Shown: positions 1 through 9,155 of the stretch, piece by piece
Position numbering within the stretch: position 1 is the stretch's first letter
Layout: every line of letters begins with the position of its first letter
Source: Dyella sp. GSA-30
GTDB lineage: Bacteria; Pseudomonadota; Gammaproteobacteria; Xanthomonadales; Rhodanobacteraceae
Direction: 5' to 3'
Length of the DNA stretch: 64,000 nucleotides
Assembly (NCBI RefSeq): GCF_027924605.1
Contig: NZ_AP027042.1
Location: 5,123,524-5,187,523 of the forward strand
The notes under the pieces: model-generated
Databases searched by the model: none
Told to the model about the DNA's origin: nothing
What the model saw: the letters and a program-made list of their open reading frames with translations, nothing else
Translations under genes and position numbers: made by a program

Positions 1-18
1 GAGCTGACCCATCGTGCG

Positions 19-387
19 ATGTCCGATAGCGAGATTTCACTGGCAGCGGCGGACATGATGGGTTTCGCCGCACGGCAAGCAACCAAGCTGCTTGAAGAGT
101 TCATCGCTTCGCATGCACAAAAGGCCCACAACGCACTAGCGTTTGCGCATACGCCATTAAGCGCGGAACTCGACAAGGCCTACGCCGATTTCGAGTGCCT
201 GATGGATGCGGCAGGCATGATTCGCCTCCACGGCATCGGCTCGCATTACACGACGCATCTGACATATTTGATGCGCTATGCGGCCGAGTCCGCTTGCGAA
301 CATCTCGATCGTGCGGAGCAGACGCTGGCGACGTTGCCGCCACAGGAGCTGGTCGCGATGCTGCAGCGGCACGCGGAAGTACCCTGA
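19..387 (+). CDS. Hypothetical protein, possibly 5'-truncated by the window edge
   Basis: Unrecognised 122-residue protein. It is mostly helical in character, soluble, with no signal peptide or membrane segment, and is rich in Ala, His and Leu (for example residues around GIGSHYTTHLTYLMRYAAE). The reading frame stays open from base 1 to the ATG at 19, so the true gene may begin before the window. There is no clear ribosome-binding site before the ATG, which favours truncation. It is followed by repeat A1. No function is proposed. Confidence 0.55.
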   Translation: MSDSEISLAAADMMGFAARQATKLLEEFIASHAQKAHNALAFAHTPLSAELDKAYADFECLMDAAGMIRLHGIGSHYTTHLTYLMRYAAESACEHLDRAEQTLATLPPQELVAMLQRHAEVP

Positions 388-429
388 CCGGGTCAGGCCT
401 TGCCATAGCCGACCGTACGGCTGACTTGT

Positions 430-708
430 GAGGTTGCGGTCGCGACTGAAGTCGCTCCTACAAAATTGGATATGCACCGCTAGCTTGTAGGAGCGACCTC
501 AGGGAACCTCGAATAACCTCAGTTTTAGTTCTCGTCATCCCGGCGTAGGCCGGGACCCAGTGGCATCGGTTTTTAGTTTTCGCGATAGAGCTGACTTTTG
601 CGGGGGCCGTTGCGATGACCGATCAAAAGGCCACTGGGTTCCGGCCTACGCCGGAATGACGATTAGGAAAGGTTTTTAGAGGTTCCCTTCAGTCGCGACC
701 GCAACCTC
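430..708. repeat. Family A intergenic repeat, full copy with 22-bp terminal inverted repeats
   Basis: Bases 430-451 and 687-708 are perfect 22-bp inverted copies of each other. Between them lies a second inverted pair: a GTCATCCCGGCGTAGGCC-type hairpin near 534-563 and its mirrored version near 640-663. The motif GTCGCTCCTACAA (about 451-463) and its mirror TTGTAGGAGCGAC (about 485-497) form a further inverted pair. There is no coding capacity or transposase. It fills the gap between the first gene and the terminator of the large hydrolase gene. Related copies lie at 18014, 35655, 40490, 45878 and 50978. Confidence 0.8.
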
Positions 709-751
709 TAGACATGCCAAGCGCGCGGTTATCGCCCTTCCCTCCAGCCAC

Positions 752-785
752 AAAAAAACCGGCCTCCCCTAAGGAAGGCCGGTCT
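752..785 (-). terminator. Rho-independent terminator of the GH2/GH64 gene
   Basis: On the minus strand an ACCGGCCTTCC / GGGAGGCCGGT stem with a four-base loop is followed by seven T residues. It lies about 28 bases past the stop codon of the large hydrolase gene. Confidence 0.85.
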
Positions 786-812
786 TAATTTCTACTGCTT
801 TAGTTCAGGCGA

Positions 813-3800
813 TTACCAACCGATGCCCAGTTCCATGTGTTCGGGCTTGTCGGTATGGATGGTCGAGCTCTGGCTGGACACGTCGTCGTAGGCAAAGCCA
901 TAGGCCAGGCCGTTGACGCCATGCGTGTGCCAGAACTTGGCGTAGTAGTTCGCCGGGGCGCCGAGGTACCACGCCGAGGGCACGGCCCACAGCGTGCTGT
1001 CTTCCATGACGTGACGGTTGAACGCCGCGCAGATCTGCGCCTCGATGGCCAGCTCCGTACTGTTGCCCGTAGCCAGCGTGCCCTTGCCTTCCAGGATGTC
1101 CTGGGTGGTCGGCTTCTGCACGATGTACGGACCACCCGCCACGACGTTACCCGAATCATCCAGCTCGGTGAACGACAGGCTGCCATTGACGACCTGGCCG
1201 CTGAAGTGGCGACCGCCTACCTCGATGTTCAGAGGGGTGTTGCTGTACATCTGCCAGATCTGATTCACATAAGCATCGAAGTAGTGCGCGTTGGTTTGAC
1301 CCACGTCGAACGTGGACTTGCCCGGCGCCATGATGCGCAGCTGGTTCTGCAACGACACCTGGAACTCAGCCGGCACTTCGGTGTTGTACGCCGCAAACAA
1401 TGCGTCGTGCGTCTGGGTCAGACCCGTCTGCTGATGGAAGTTCTTGCTGTCGCCCCACACGTCGAGCAGGAGCGGCAGGCCGAAATCGTCCACCTGGGTC
1501 GTGTTGATCCACACGCCACCGTCGTTGTACGTGAACTCGTACCAGTCGTAACGCACGCCGATATTCGGATCGGTCCCGTTAAGCGGATTGGGGCCGGCGA
1601 AACCGACGTTGCCATTGGCATCCGTCAACGTCGTCATGTACAGCGGTTCGCCGAGCGAGATAAAGATGCGACCGGAATCCATCTCGGGCAGCTTCATCAG
1701 CTTCGCTTGCGCCAACGTAAAGGCGTAGTTCGGATAGTTCTGGCCGTTCTTGGTCAGATGGCCGGATGCGTTGTTGTCGGCAGCGGACATATGCGTGAAC
1801 GTGCCGTCCGGCTTCAACCACGAGAACACGTGCGTGGCCGGATCCTGCGCGATGACTTCCACGTAGACCTGGTCGTCCGTGTAGGCACCATGGGTGTTGT
1901 TCACCAGCGTCGTGCCGATGAAGCCCGGGTACACCGTGTAGTCCGGCGTCTGGCCCGAACCGCTGCTGCCACCAGTGCCGGTGCCCGGATCGGTGCCGCC
2001 CGGCTGACCCGGCTGGGTCGGTGCCGTGCTGCCGTCACCGTAGATCTCCATTTCCCACAACGAGTAGCCGTACTGCGTATTGCGCTTGGTGCCATACATG
2101 CGCACGTAGCGGGCGGAGGTGGACGGGAAGGTCACGGTTTCGATGCCGCCCTGCCCGTTCGGCTGGTCGGATGCAACGGCCCAGTTCTGCTCATCCGTGG
2201 AGACCTGGATCTGATACGCCGTGGCGTGTGCATTTTCCCAATTGAGCACCACGCGATTGACCGACTGCACCGAGCCGAGATCGATCTCGACCCACTGCGG
2301 ATCGGCGAAGGCCGACGACCAACGCGTACCGGTGTCGCCATCGTTAACGTTGGCGCCCTTGAAGGCGACATCGTTTTCGGTACCCGACACCTTCACCGGC
2401 ATGTTGAGTGCCAGGTTGGTGCCTGCCGGCTGCTGGCCACCCGTGCTGCCGGTGCCCTTACCGCTGCTGCCGCCTGTGCTGCCACTACCGTTGTTGCTGC
2501 CGGCGTTGCTGCCACCGGTGTTGTTGGTCCCGGTATTGCTGGCTGCCGTCACGGTGAGCGTAGCCGGCTGACTCGTAGCGGTGTTGCCGTTGCCATCGGT
2601 GATGACCACGTCGAACGAGGCGCCGGAATCGGCCTGCGCAGTGACAAAGCCATACGTGGCCTGCGTGGCACCATTGATGGCGGCACCGCCGCGACGCCAC
2701 TGATAGGTCAACGGACCGGCCGCTTGCACACCCACACTGAACTGCACACTCTGGCCGGCCACGACAGACTGCGTCTGCGGTTGCGTGGAAACGACCGGAC
2801 CGGCCGTTGCGTAGATCTCGAACTCGTACAGCGAAACACCGTACTGCGACGAGCGGGCGAAGCTATGCATACGTACATAACGCGCCGTCTGCGGAGCGAA
2901 GCTGATGCGCTCGGTGCCACCCAAACCCGGATTCTCCGAGTAGAACGGCGTCTTGGTGTTCCAGGTCACACCATCTACCGACGTCTCCAGCTGGTAGTTG
3001 GTCGAGAACGCACGTTCCCAACGAAGGACCGCGTGGTCGAAGGTATGCACCGCACCCAGATCCACCGCAATCCACGTCTCGTCCTCGAACTCCGAAGACC
3101 AGCGCGTGTTGGTGATATCACCATCGAACGCCTGCGCGGAATCCAGATAGCCCGCGTCCGCACCGTTGTTGCCACTCTCACTGCCACTTGCACTGGCGGT
3201 CTTGCCCAGCGCGAGGTTCACGCCGTTGTGGCCGTCACCCGGGGTGTTGTCGTTGTTCTGACCACCGCCCGTGTTGCCGCCACCGTTATTGCCACCACCG
3301 TTATTGCCGCCACCATTGTCACCGCCCGGATTGCTGGCGTTGTTGTTATTGGTGTCGGGCGCAGGCACGTTGCCGTTGGTGGAGTTGTCGACCGCCACGG
3401 TAGCCGCGGTACTGGCCACGGTCAGGCCCTGGGCACTTGTCACCTGGACCACGTAGCTGTCGTTGGCACCGAGCACGCCGGCCGGCGTGTCGTAGAACGC
3501 GTCGGCCGTTACGAACACCGACTTGCCATTGCGGAACCACTCGTAGCTGAGGGGACCGGTGCCGGTAGCGGCCACGGTCAGATGCGCACTGCGACCCGCA
3601 CCCACGGTCTGTGACACCGGCGAGTTCACGATTACCGGCGGCAGTACCTGCGCACCGCTGACGCACATCGCCTGACCGGGGAAGTTGGTGGCCACTTCGG
3701 TATTGACGATACCCGCCGACGACACCACCAGACCGTTGTTGGCGTTGTTCGGATCGGTTTCCGACGTCCACGTATTCCACTGCGACGGGAAGGCACAGGT

Positions 3801-6800
3801 CACGGCGTTGGCGCCGCTGATCGCCTGGGCTTCGGCCACGCTGGGCAGACGTGCACCGATACCGGCGCAGTACTGAGCCGCCTTGTCCTGGGTCAGCTGT
3901 GCCGAGACGTCCGCCGGGATGTGCGGCGTGCGTGTCCAGATCAGCTGGCTCAGGTTATCGGTGGCCGTTTCCGTGTCGTTGACCGTGAAGCGCTCGTTCG
4001 TCGTGCCCGCGGCACCGCAATTGGCACCGTCGTACACCTGCATCTCGAGCAACGAATAGCCGTACGCCGTACCGCGCTTGATGCCCTGCATGCGCACATA
4101 GCGAGCCTGCACACTCGGGAAGGTCTTGTCTTCGGTACCGCCCGTGCCGACAGAATCGCAGTTGGTACCGTCGCCTTCGCAGAACGCATCCGTCCAGGTC
4201 TGGCGATCGTTGGAGTACTGCAGCTTATAGGCCGAGCCGTAGGCCGCTTCCCATTCCAGCACCACGCGATTGAAAGTACGCACCGAACCGAGGTCGATAT
4301 CGAGGTACTGGTTATCCGGGTCGGCCACATTGTTGAACGCCGAACCCCAACGCGTGATCGGCGTGCCGTTCTGACCGTCCTGGCCATCGTTGGCATACTC
4401 GCCGCGCGTACCGCCGACACCCGTGTTTTCTTCACTGGAGTCGAAGGTCTTCTTGTTGAGCGCAAGGTTGGCGCCCGGAGGTGCCAGCTTGAGCGTCGCC
4501 GGCTTGCTGACCGCGGTCTGGCCGGTGATGTTGGTCACCGAGACCTGGTAGCTGCCGGTGTCGCTGGGTGCGACCTTGGCGATCGTCAGCGTCGACGAGT
4601 CGTCACCGACAATCACGCCATCCTTGGACCACTGGTAATGGAACGGCGCCGAACCATTCACAGCCACGCTGAAGGTAGCGGGCTGGCCCGGGTTGGAGAC
4701 GACACTGGCCGGATCTTGCGTCACCACCGGCGGACGCGCCGCATTGACGGTCAACGTGACCGGCGTAGTGGTGATCTGATTGACCGGGTTGGTGACGGTC
4801 ACCGAGTAGCTGGCGTTGTCCGTGGTGGCGAGCACCCCGGTATCGAACGTCGGGCTCTGCGCACCAGCAATCGCCTGATTGTTTTTCAGCCACTGATAGC
4901 TGACCGTCGGCGAGCCGGTGGCCACCACCGCGAAGTGAGCCGACTGGCCCGCATCCACGTTGACCGCCTGCGGCGCCTGCTGGATCACCACCGGTGCCGG
5001 AGCGAAGACGTGCAAGACCGCCTGCGACGACAGCTGGTCGCCCAGCCCGTTGACCACGTCCACCGTGTAGATCGCGCCATCGTCGGCCTGGGTGGTCGCA
5101 TCCGTCGTCAGTACCGCGGTGTTGCCGCCCACCGGCTGGTTGTTCTTGAACCAGTGGAAGCTCATCGGCTGTGCGCCCGACGCGGCCACGCTGAACTGCG
5201 CCGGCTGGCCGGCGGTGACGTCCTGCTCGACCGGCTGCGCGATGATCGACGGCTTGCCCAGCGTCACGACCGGGTTGGGAACCGGGTCGATATTGAAGCT
5301 GATCTGCGTCGAACCCAGACCCGGCGCACTTGCCGTGACGGTCACCGGACCGGTCTGGAACAAGGTACGCATCGCGATCTTGGTCAGGCCGCCCTCGGTC
5401 TGCAGCTCATGATCGCCCGGGGCGTGATAGTTCAGGCCCTGGCCCGGCGTCACCAACTGCTCGGAACCGCCGTGATACTCGACCGGGCCGTCCACCGCAA
5501 AGGTGACGTTGACGTTGGAGCCGTCGCCGGTCATGACCAGGTTGTTCTGCGCATCGGCGATACCGACGACGACAAAGGCCGCGTCCGAGCCGTTGGCAGT
5601 CAACTGGAACGAGGTGCCATCCGGGCGCACCAGTTCGTCGACCACCTTCAGCACGATGTGATCGGCCTTGCCCGACGTGCTCAGCGTATCGGAAGCCTGC
5701 ACAGCGCCCGTGTCATCAAGACACTGCGCGGTGATCTTGCCGGGCTGGAAGGTCGTGTCCCAGAACACCTGACCTGGCAGCTTGGTGGTCTGCTGGGCCT
5801 GCTGCACATCGGCCGGAACCGGCGCCCGCGTCGGATTGCCTTCCAGGTCGGTGCCCGCCTGCGCGGTGCCGACCAGGCCGCTATCGGCGGTGGTATCCGA
5901 ATCCCAGCTATTGGGCGTCTTTGGACCTTGGAACGGCGTGCCATTGATCAGCAGCTGCACCGAGGGGCAGTTACTGAAGGCGTTGATGCGCGTCGCGCCT
6001 GCCGGGCGGTTCCAGGTACCGGCCAGCTTGATCGACTTGATCTGCGGGTAGTTCGACCAGTTCGCCTGATAGATGTAATAGAGCAACCGCGGGAAGCGAT
6101 TCATGTCGACCATCGACTGGCCCATCGAACGCACCAGCGTCTGATCGGTGCCGTCCACGAATTCGAAGATCTCACCCGGGCTATCGGCAAAGTACCACTG
6201 CGTCATGCCGAAGGTGTTCGCCTTGCGGCCCTGCATCCAGGGCGTCAGGTACTGCAATGCGAACGCCAGTTCGTAGTCGTAGGACGTACGCTGCACACCC
6301 CAGTTGGACCAGTACTCCGCACCGTAGGTCGGCTTGCTGGCCGCATCGTGCTGATGCAGGTTCACTTCGCAACCGGCACCGTCGCAGGAGATCACGTCGC
6401 CGTTGTTGACGTCCGGCGTGCGATCGGTCTGCGCGCGGCTGTTGATCGAATCCCACTGCAACGAGATCTGCTTGAGCCCCGCGGCGAAATCCTCGTGCAT
6501 GGTGCCATTGTTGGCCTCCCAGGCGAGGATCGACGGATGGCTGCGGTCGCGAATGATCATGTCGCGATGCAGTTCCTTCTTCAGCGTTTCCTTGTCCACG
6601 CACTGCTGGACATTGTCCGTGCCAGGACACGGGTTGGCGAAACCGTTCTCGCCATCGCCCGAGGGCTGCACAATGAACACGCCGTACGCGTCGGCAGCCG
6701 CAACAAACTCGGGGCTGGCCGACGAATGACCCGGACGCCACAGGTTGCCACCCGCGGCAGCCAGCTGCGCGAGGTCGCGCCACTGTTGTTCTTCCGGCAC

Positions 6801-8000
6801 CGACGAGGCGAGGCCCGGATAGTCGTAGCGACCAGCCGCGCCCCACAAGTAGTGCTTGTGACCATTGATATACGGGAAATCCTTGTCCCAGGTAATGACG
6901 CGGATACCCAGCGTGCTCTGCTTGGCGTCGATCACCTGGCCATTGATGCTGACCGTGTGGAACACCTTGTAGAGATAGGGTTTGCCCCAGGTGCTGTTGT
7001 TCGGATACCAGAGCGTCGGCTTGGTCACCGTCAGCGTCTGGTCGAACACCGGCGTCTCGTCGGTACCGGGGATCGAATGCGCCGGCAGGCTCTTCTGATC
7101 TTGCTGGGTCGCCACGACCTTGCCGCTGGCGTCTACGATCTGCGTGGTCAACGTGGCGGTAACGGTGGCGTCCGACTCATTGGCGACATTGGTCTGTACG
7201 CGCACCGTCGCCTGGTCATCGCTGGCGGCGACGGTAGCGACATAGGTGCCCCACGACTTCTGGCCGGAATAAACGTTCTCCGGGATGTAGACCTTGTCGG
7301 TCACATGCAGACGCACCGGACGGAAGATGCCGGTATCGGACTGGCCGAAGCGGAACGAGCCGGAGATCTGCGGATCCTCGAAGAAGTCGCCATTGCGGGC
7401 AACCTTGACCGCCACCGTGTCGGTGCCGTCGAAATGCAGATATGGCGTGAGGTCGACGATGAACGGCAGGAAGCCGTTCACGTGGGTCGCCGTCGCATCC
7501 TTGGCCACCGCACTGGTGGTCGGGACGAACGTGCCGTTGACGTAGACCTGGGCACCCATATGGGCACCCTCGAACTCGACGGTGACTTTCTTGCCGACGT
7601 AGTTCGCCGAGTCGGTCAGCTTGGTGCGGTACCAGCCGATGGTCCCGTGCAGCTCGCCGTCACCGCCACCGGACTTCTCGTTGATGAAGGTGGTGAACTG
7701 GGTGGTCGAGTAAGGCAGGCCAACGCTCTGCCAGCCCGAATCGTTGAAGTTGACTGCCGCCGCGGGCGGAGGCGTCGAGGCGTTGTTGCCGTCGACTGCG
7801 TTGTTTCCGTTGTCCTCGGAAAGGAACTTCCAAGGTTGCGCGCCGAGATTGATCTCGGTGCGTTGCGAGGGTGCCAGCGTCACCGCGTCCGCGAACGCGG
7901 GAACGGTACTGGCCATAGCCAACGCGGCACTGACGATGGCGCCCAAATGGCGCCATCGCCTGCCACGCAGCCGATTTGCGACTACGACAGGGTAGTTCAT
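813..8000 (-). CDS. Giant secreted GH2-like / Ig-like / discoidin / GH64 (beta-1,3-glucanase) protein
   Basis: A 2395-residue modular protein. A signal peptide ends near AFA at residue 37. Residues about 45-700 resemble glycoside hydrolase family 2 (jelly-roll, Ig-like and TIM-barrel parts). Three Ig-like domains follow (about 905-1175), then F5/8 type C domains at about 1177-1322, 1593-1733 and 1860-1990. A DUF1566-like Cys-containing domain lies at about 1323-1440, with further Ig-like domains at about 1450-1540 and 1733-1818. Gly/Asn-rich linkers sit near 1545-1590, 1820-1857 and 1990-2017. The last 380 residues resemble GH64 thaumatin-like beta-1,3-glucanase (YGFAYDDVSSQSS near the end). 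The likely role is binding and degradation of a beta-glucan outside the cell or at its surface. In the GH2 part the acid/base region reads HPSILAWEANNGT (about residue 493), so Gly sits where Glu of the usual NE motif is expected; a Glu is present at YGAEYW (about 560). The gene is monocistronic, with a good terminator. The domain calls are from recognition, not a profile search. Confidence 0.85.
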   Translation of the reverse strand: MNYPVVVANRLRGRRWRHLGAIVSAALAMASTVPAFADAVTLAPSQRTEINLGAQPWKFLSEDNGNNAVDGNNASTPPPAAAVNFNDSGWQSVGLPYSTTQFTTFINEKSGGGDGELHGTIGWYRTKLTDSANYVGKKVTVEFEGAHMGAQVYVNGTFVPTTSAVAKDATATHVNGFLPFIVDLTPYLHFDGTDTVAVKVARNGDFFEDPQISGSFRFGQSDTGIFRPVRLHVTDKVYIPENVYSGQKSWGTYVATVAASDDQATVRVQTNVANESDATVTATLTTQIVDASGKVVATQQDQKSLPAHSIPGTDETPVFDQTLTVTKPTLWYPNNSTWGKPYLYKVFHTVSINGQVIDAKQSTLGIRVITWDKDFPYINGHKHYLWGAAGRYDYPGLASSVPEEQQWRDLAQLAAAGGNLWRPGHSSASPEFVAAADAYGVFIVQPSGDGENGFANPCPGTDNVQQCVDKETLKKELHRDMIIRDRSHPSILAWEANNGTMHEDFAAGLKQISLQWDSINSRAQTDRTPDVNNGDVISCDGAGCEVNLHQHDAASKPTYGAEYWSNWGVQRTSYDYELAFALQYLTPWMQGRKANTFGMTQWYFADSPGEIFEFVDGTDQTLVRSMGQSMVDMNRFPRLLYYIYQANWSNYPQIKSIKLAGTWNRPAGATRINAFSNCPSVQLLINGTPFQGPKTPNSWDSDTTADSGLVGTAQAGTDLEGNPTRAPVPADVQQAQQTTKLPGQVFWDTTFQPGKITAQCLDDTGAVQASDTLSTSGKADHIVLKVVDELVRPDGTSFQLTANGSDAAFVVVGIADAQNNLVMTGDGSNVNVTFAVDGPVEYHGGSEQLVTPGQGLNYHAPGDHELQTEGGLTKIAMRTLFQTGPVTVTASAPGLGSTQISFNIDPVPNPVVTLGKPSIIAQPVEQDVTAGQPAQFSVAASGAQPMSFHWFKNNQPVGGNTAVLTTDATTQADDGAIYTVDVVNGLGDQLSSQAVLHVFAPAPVVIQQAPQAVNVDAGQSAHFAVVATGSPTVSYQWLKNNQAIAGAQSPTFDTGVLATTDNASYSVTVTNPVNQITTTPVTLTVNAARPPVVTQDPASVVSNPGQPATFSVAVNGSAPFHYQWSKDGVIVGDDSSTLTIAKVAPSDTGSYQVSVTNITGQTAVSKPATLKLAPPGANLALNKKTFDSSEENTGVGGTRGEYANDGQDGQNGTPITRWGSAFNNVADPDNQYLDIDLGSVRTFNRVVLEWEAAYGSAYKLQYSNDRQTWTDAFCEGDGTNCDSVGTGGTEDKTFPSVQARYVRMQGIKRGTAYGYSLLEMQVYDGANCGAAGTTNERFTVNDTETATDNLSQLIWTRTPHIPADVSAQLTQDKAAQYCAGIGARLPSVAEAQAISGANAVTCAFPSQWNTWTSETDPNNANNGLVVSSAGIVNTEVATNFPGQAMCVSGAQVLPPVIVNSPVSQTVGAGRSAHLTVAATGTGPLSYEWFRNGKSVFVTADAFYDTPAGVLGANDSYVVQVTSAQGLTVASTAATVAVDNSTNGNVPAPDTNNNNASNPGGDNGGGNNGGGNNGGGNTGGGQNNDNTPGDGHNGVNLALGKTASASGSESGNNGADAGYLDSAQAFDGDITNTRWSSEFEDETWIAVDLGAVHTFDHAVLRWERAFSTNYQLETSVDGVTWNTKTPFYSENPGLGGTERISFAPQTARYVRMHSFARSSQYGVSLYEFEIYATAGPVVSTQPQTQSVVAGQSVQFSVGVQAAGPLTYQWRRGGAAINGATQATYGFVTAQADSGASFDVVITDGNGNTATSQPATLTVTAASNTGTNNTGGSNAGSNNGSGSTGGSSGKGTGSTGGQQPAGTNLALNMPVKVSGTENDVAFKGANVNDGDTGTRWSSAFADPQWVEIDLGSVQSVNRVVLNWENAHATAYQIQVSTDEQNWAVASDQPNGQGGIETVTFPSTSARYVRMYGTKRNTQYGYSLWEMEIYGDGSTAPTQPGQPGGTDPGTGTGGSSGSGQTPDYTVYPGFIGTTLVNNTHGAYTDDQVYVEVIAQDPATHVFSWLKPDGTFTHMSAADNNASGHLTKNGQNYPNYAFTLAQAKLMKLPEMDSGRIFISLGEPLYMTTLTDANGNVGFAGPNPLNGTDPNIGVRYDWYEFTYNDGGVWINTTQVDDFGLPLLLDVWGDSKNFHQQTGLTQTHDALFAAYNTEVPAEFQVSLQNQLRIMAPGKSTFDVGQTNAHYFDAYVNQIWQMYSNTPLNIEVGGRHFSGQVVNGSLSFTELDDSGNVVAGGPYIVQKPTTQDILEGKGTLATGNSTELAIEAQICAAFNRHVMEDSTLWAVPSAWYLGAPANYYAKFWHTHGVNGLAYGFAYDDVSSQSSTIHTDKPEHMELGIGW

Positions 8001-8030
8001 GGAGAGCCCCTAATGCCCAGGGAGTGGGTG

Positions 8031-8045
8031 CGCGGATCATCCGCG
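8031..8045. promoter_or_regulatory. 15-bp perfect palindrome in the leader of the GH2/GH64 gene
   Basis: CGCGGATCATCCGCG has two 7-bp arms around one base and lies about 31 bases upstream of the hydrolase start codon. It could be an operator or an RNA hairpin; nothing in the window identifies a regulator. Confidence 0.35.
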
Positions 8046-8414
8046 TTGCATATGAACGTAGCAATGCACGAAATGAATTGGCGCACGCAAAAATCGCGCG
8101 ACTTTTTGATATTGCGATACGGTTGGTGTTTTCGCTGACTTATTGATAGGACAAACTGATCGCAGCGATAGGCCGAACAAATTCCACCGGCAACTAAATA
8201 GACGGCTATACGCCCATTCAGTACTTAGACGTTTTATTGGAAACGTCAAATTCGTCCAAAGCCGTTACATTCGATTACTTTCGAATGAATAAGCAAACGA
8301 ATGAAAGTTGTTATAGCAGGATGAACGATTAAGCAAACCGACAGCTGTTTTTCACCCGAGGTTGATCCCCTTCAGCGAAAACTTTCAGCTCCACGCAAGC
8401 TTGAGAGGTATCCC
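8046..8414. other. AT-rich divergent intergenic region
   Basis: This 370-base region between two divergent secreted-protein genes is clearly more AT-rich than its surroundings and should hold both promoters. The only clear structure is an inverted repeat with arms GACGTTT (8228-8234) and AAACGTC (8241-8247), which may be an operator. No confident -35/-10 pair was found and no repeat element is present. Confidence 0.4.
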
Positions 8415-8831
8415 ATGAAAAAGATCGCTCCTTTGATCGTTGCGCTGGCACTGGGGGTTGCCGGGGTTGCCGTAGCGCAGGACGCGTTGACGGAGCGCCA
8501 GGTACGCGTGCAGCTGGAACAGCAGGGCTACACCAAGGTGCACGACCTCAAATTCCGCGATGGCATGTGGAAAGCCTATGCCCGTAGCGGTGACGGCACC
8601 AAGGTCACCGTGCGTATCGACCCGAAGACCGGCCAGGCCTTTCCGGACGCCCAGGTATCGCGCCTGAGCGAACGCGACGTACGTGCCTCGCTTTCCTCCG
8701 AAGGCTATACCCACGTACACGACGTCGATTACCGCGATGGCATGTGGCGTGCCCGCGCCGAGAACAACGCCGGCAAGGACGTCAAGCTGCAGATCGACGC
8801 CGAATCGGGACGTGTGGTCGGAACCGATTGA
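8415..8831 (+). CDS. Secreted PepSY-domain protein with two tandem repeats
   Basis: A 138-residue periplasmic or secreted protein. The signal peptide is residues 1-21, with cleavage after AVA. The mature part is two PepSY-like units of about 55 residues, each with the pattern L(T/S)ERxVR, then EGYT(K/H)VHD, then (F/Y)RDGMW(K/R)A, then a terminal (I/L)xID hairpin. PepSY domains are small extracytoplasmic folds often linked to protease inhibition or cell-surface processes; no specific function can be given. The start is supported by GAGAGG upstream of the ATG. It stands alone between the AT-rich region and the nap operon. Confidence 0.85.
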   Translation: MKKIAPLIVALALGVAGVAVAQDALTERQVRVQLEQQGYTKVHDLKFRDGMWKAYARSGDGTKVTVRIDPKTGQAFPDAQVSRLSERDVRASLSSEGYTHVHDVDYRDGMWRARAENNAGKDVKLQIDAESGRVVGTD

Positions 8832-8934
8832 CCTGTCCATCACAGTTATTTGCGATAACCTCGACATGGCTCGATTCAACGTCGGACCAGCCGTGGCGAG
8901 GTTACCGCAACTGTCTGATACCTCACGAAAATCA

Positions 8935-8950
8935 AGCATGGGGGCATGCT
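8935..8950. promoter_or_regulatory. Perfect 6-4-6 palindrome upstream of napE
   Basis: AGCATGGGGGCATGCT lies 48 bases before the napE start codon. It could be an operator or leader hairpin for the nap operon. No FNR-type TTGATNNNNATCAA box was found in the 166-base gap, so the control of the operon is unknown. Confidence 0.3.
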
Positions 8951-8997
8951 AGCCTCGGGGCGAGCCAGGTTCAGCAGCCGCGTTATCTGGGGGATGG

Positions 8998-9153
8998 ATG
9001 GATTCGTCACTCGAACTCAAGCGCACCGAACGCAGGGCATTCCTGCTGCTGACGATCGCGCTTTTTCCCATGCTGGCCATCGCCATCGTGGTGACCTACG
9101 GTTTTATCGTCTGGTTCTGGCAGATGTTCATTAGCGGGCCACCGGGAGTTTGA
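8998..9153 (+). CDS. napE: NapE, small membrane protein of the periplasmic nitrate reductase operon
   Basis: This 51-residue protein is easily missed because of its length. It has a charged N-terminus with the RTERRAFL sequence typical of NapE, one long hydrophobic segment (about residues 16-42), and the conserved ending WQMFISGPPGV. NapE is an integral membrane protein found at the head of many nap operons; its exact role is not established. It starts at an ATG preceded by a G-rich ribosome-binding site and ends two bases before the likely napF start, which indicates translational coupling. Confidence 0.85.
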   Translation: MDSSLELKRTERRAFLLLTIALFPMLAIAIVVTYGFIVWFWQMFISGPPGV

Positions 9154-9155
9154 CT

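Noticed and set aside
706-713. CTAGACA resembling half of the PhnF operator
   Set aside because: Only one arm is present, at the edge of a family A repeat, with no gene start nearby.
3230-3370. Short tandem repeats (TTATTGCCRCCACC units), considered as CRISPR or minisatellite
   Set aside because: They encode the Gly/Asn-rich linker of the hydrolase in frame and have no spacers.
837-8138. Two long plus-strand open frames (925 and 1405 codons) opposite the giant hydrolase gene
   Set aside because: They are Arg/Val/His-rich shadows caused by high GC content in the third codon position of the real minus-strand gene; no ribosome-binding sites or known domains.
8832-8997. Search for an FNR or NarL box upstream of napE
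   Set aside because: No sequence close to TTGATNNNNATCAA or a clear NarL/NarP heptamer pair was found; only a GCATG palindrome.
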